In this document: positions 62,564 to 64,000 of the stretch, piece by piece
Layout: the number at the start of each line of letters is the position of its first letter
Numbering within the stretch: position 1 is the first letter of the stretch
NCBI GenBank assembly: GCA_949288725.1
Contig: CASELF010000063.1
Location: 1 to 64,000 of the forward strand
Direction: 5' to 3'
DNA from: an uncultured bacterium
GTDB taxonomy: Bacteria; Cyanobacteriota; Vampirovibrionia; Gastranaerophilales; Gastranaerophilaceae
DNA: 64,000 nt
Program-made: the position numbers and the translations under genes
Notes under the pieces: generated by a model
The model's database searches: none
What the model saw: only the letters and a program-made list of their open reading frames with translations
What the model was told of the DNA's origin: nothing

Positions 62564-64000
62564 CTATTCTTCATTCTTCTTATTCTGTGGGGTATTAACC
62601 TGAACTTTATCAGGCTTTAAGTCTAAAATTCTTGCCGTTTGTTCAGCAACCTCCTTAAATACCGGACCTGCAATTGTATTTCCCCATACAGGACCAACTT
62701 TTGCGCTATCAACAACCACGTATATCAAAACCTGAGGATCACTTGCAGGTAGATATCCGATAGTTGATGTGTACATCGCTCCTGAATATCCAGGGCCGTT
62801 TTCTAATGGTTTTCTTGAAGTTCCTGTTTTTGCAGCAACGTTGTATTTATCCATTTTAATACAAGATTTTCCGTTGTTTACACTCATTGCAAGAAGTTTT
62901 GTTATTGTTCTTGCTGTTTCAGGGGAAACTGTCGGTATTCGTTTGACTTTTTCTGCTTCCTCTTCTTCTGAATATTTTATAACGTGTGGAGTTACTCTTA
63001 CTCCGTTATTAGCAAGTGCTGAAACCGCTGATACCATTTGCATAATTGATACTGATGTTCCGTATCCGTATGACATTGTCATATGCAATCCTTTATCCCA
63101 TAATTTTGGAGGAGCAAGTAAGCCTGATGATTCTCCAGGTAAGTCAATCCCTGATTTTGAGCCAAATCCGAATTTTCTCAGCATATCGTAAAATTCTTTG
63201 TGTGTCATCAATGCGCCAATATTTACAGAACCAATGTTGCTTGAATGTTCAAATAAATATACTAAATTGATTTTGCCCGGAGCACCTTTTTGTTTATAGT
63301 CATAGTTTTCTATGGTGTAACCGCCAAACTTCATTCTTCCGGAATCTTCTATTATTGAATTTTCATTAATCTTTCCAAGTTCCATTGCACTTGTTACTGT
63401 TATTGTTTTGAAGGTTGAACCCGGTGGATATACATCTGTTAGTGTCCAATTCTTAATTTGTTGGTTTGTCGCCTTTTGAAAATGATTTGGGTCGTATGTC
63501 GGATATACTGCGTATGCTAGTATCTCTCCGTTTTTAGGATTCATAACTATTACGGCACCTCGTAGGGCTTCTTTTTCTTTTATTATTTTATTAAGTTCTC
63601 TTTCACATACGTGTTGAATTGCTGCATCTATCGTTAAGGTTATGTCTTGACCTTTTGGATTTCTGGTTGGACCTATCGGATCTGTTGGGATTTTATAGAT
63701 TATTCTTCCGTCTCTTGTTTTTTCATAGGTCGCCCTCACTGCGTGCTCTAATTTGTCTTTTGCTGTTAGTTCTACACCATTTGAGACCCCTGCATCAAAG
63801 TTGTAAAATCCTAGAACATGTGAGGCAAATACTCCTTGCGGATATTCTCTTGTATTTTTTTTATCCAAACTTATTGATCTGAAATTGTTTTCATTTAATA
63901 CAGTCATAACCTTTTTTGCTGTATCTCTGTCAACATCTTTCTTTACTGCTATTACAGGTATTTTTGTGTTTGAAAGTTTGCTGTATAAATTTGCTTCTGA
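62564..64000 (-). CDS. ftsI: FtsI/PBP2-type peptidoglycan transpeptidase (5' partial)
   Basis: This class B penicillin-binding protein is cut by the right edge; the frame stays open to base 64000, so the N-terminal anchor and part of the dimer domain are missing. Present are the end of the dimer domain (REYPQGVFASHVLG), the SxxK motif PPGSTFK with the catalytic Ser, SSN (SxN), KTGTS and the C-terminal region ending NTPQNKKNEE. Its position before murE fits ftsI of the dcw cluster; SpoVD-like naming is an alternative. Confidence 0.92.
   Translation of the reverse strand, partial: SEANLYSKLSNTKIPVIAVKKDVDRDTAKKVMTVLNENNFRSISLDKKNTREYPQGVFASHVLGFYNFDAGVSNGVELTAKDKLEHAVRATYEKTRDGRIIYKIPTDPIGPTRNPKGQDITLTIDAAIQHVCERELNKIIKEKEALRGAVIVMNPKNGEILAYAVYPTYDPNHFQKATNQQIKNWTLTDVYPPGSTFKTITVTSAMELGKINENSIIEDSGRMKFGGYTIENYDYKQKGAPGKINLVYLFEHSSNIGSVNIGALMTHKEFYDMLRKFGFGSKSGIDLPGESSGLLAPPKLWDKGLHMTMSYGYGTSVSIMQMVSAVSALANNGVRVTPHVIKYSEEEEAEKVKRIPTVSPETARTITKLLAMSVNNGKSCIKMDKYNVAAKTGTSRKPLENGPGYSGAMYTSTIGYLPASDPQVLIYVVVDSAKVGPVWGNTIAGPVFKEVAEQTARILDLKPDKVQVNTPQNKKNEE

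Overview
This window looks like chromosomal DNA of a low-GC, Gram-negative, anaerobic bacterium. My best guess is the non-photosynthetic cyanobacterial sister class Vampirovibrionia/Melainabacteria (Gastranaerophilales type). Seen in the sequence: AT-rich DNA read with the standard code (TGA is a stop), a complete minCDE cluster, meso-DAP peptidoglycan genes (lysA, and murE with a DNPR motif), an AcrA-AcrB-TolC pump that implies an outer membrane, a [FeFe] hydrogenase with fixCX but no respiratory genes, two PilZ proteins, and many orphan proteins that I recognise only as types common in that group. The taxonomic placement is inference from gene content.

Layout. 1-4.4 kb: a truncated Asp-dipeptide-repeat/PilZ protein, fabI, a 637-aa orphan and a second PilZ protein with a signal peptide. 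4.5-13.6 kb: pgk, minC-minD-minE, a GH73-like murein hydrolase without signal peptide, an NrtR-type Nudix regulator with secG, an SDR reductase and a [FeFe] hydrogenase. 13.7-25 kb: gyrB, an 833-aa orphan, fixC-fixX, two small regulatory or orphan genes, then lysA-cdaA-yitT. 25-34.7 kb: pheT with an SH3-like exported protein, an envelope operon (BamE-like protein, two paralogous exported proteins, a HEAT-repeat protein), a second HEAT protein and mtaB. 34.7-46 kb: a formyltransferase, mnmG, an RlmCD/RumA-type methyltransferase, an LppM/DUF3153-like lipoprotein, a GH13-like protein, an orphan response regulator, maf and an activase-related Fe-S protein. 46-57 kb: glmS with a 55-codon gene behind it, a GH38 alpha-mannosidase and the RND efflux operon. 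57-64 kb: one long minus-strand cluster ftsI-murE-nagA-ilvD-uppS-rdgB, whose ftsI runs off the right edge.

How the genes fit together. lysA, murE, ftsI, uppS, glmS, nagA and the GH73-like enzyme cover synthesis and turnover of a meso-DAP cell wall. cdaA adds cyclic di-AMP signalling and the PilZ proteins suggest cyclic di-GMP signalling. fixCX and the hydrogenase suggest fermentative redox balancing. mnmG, mtaB, pheT and the RumA-type enzyme serve translation. There are no tRNA or rRNA genes, insertion sequences, CRISPR arrays or phage genes that I can see. No gene-free stretch exceeds about 210 bases. Intrinsic terminators, many of them bidirectional, separate most convergent units.

The best candidate for something undescribed is a set of orphan proteins that lack Sec signals. 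Several carry a short N-terminal [NSTL]-F-x-[GSQ] motif. Several sit behind a shared TACTTTATATATAT-like upstream element. Other unusual signals are three neighbouring genes with a TATAAT box exactly six bases before the ATG (predicted leaderless mRNAs), a 14-bp hairpin that buries a Shine-Dalgarno sequence, and long acidic extensions on MinC and MinE.
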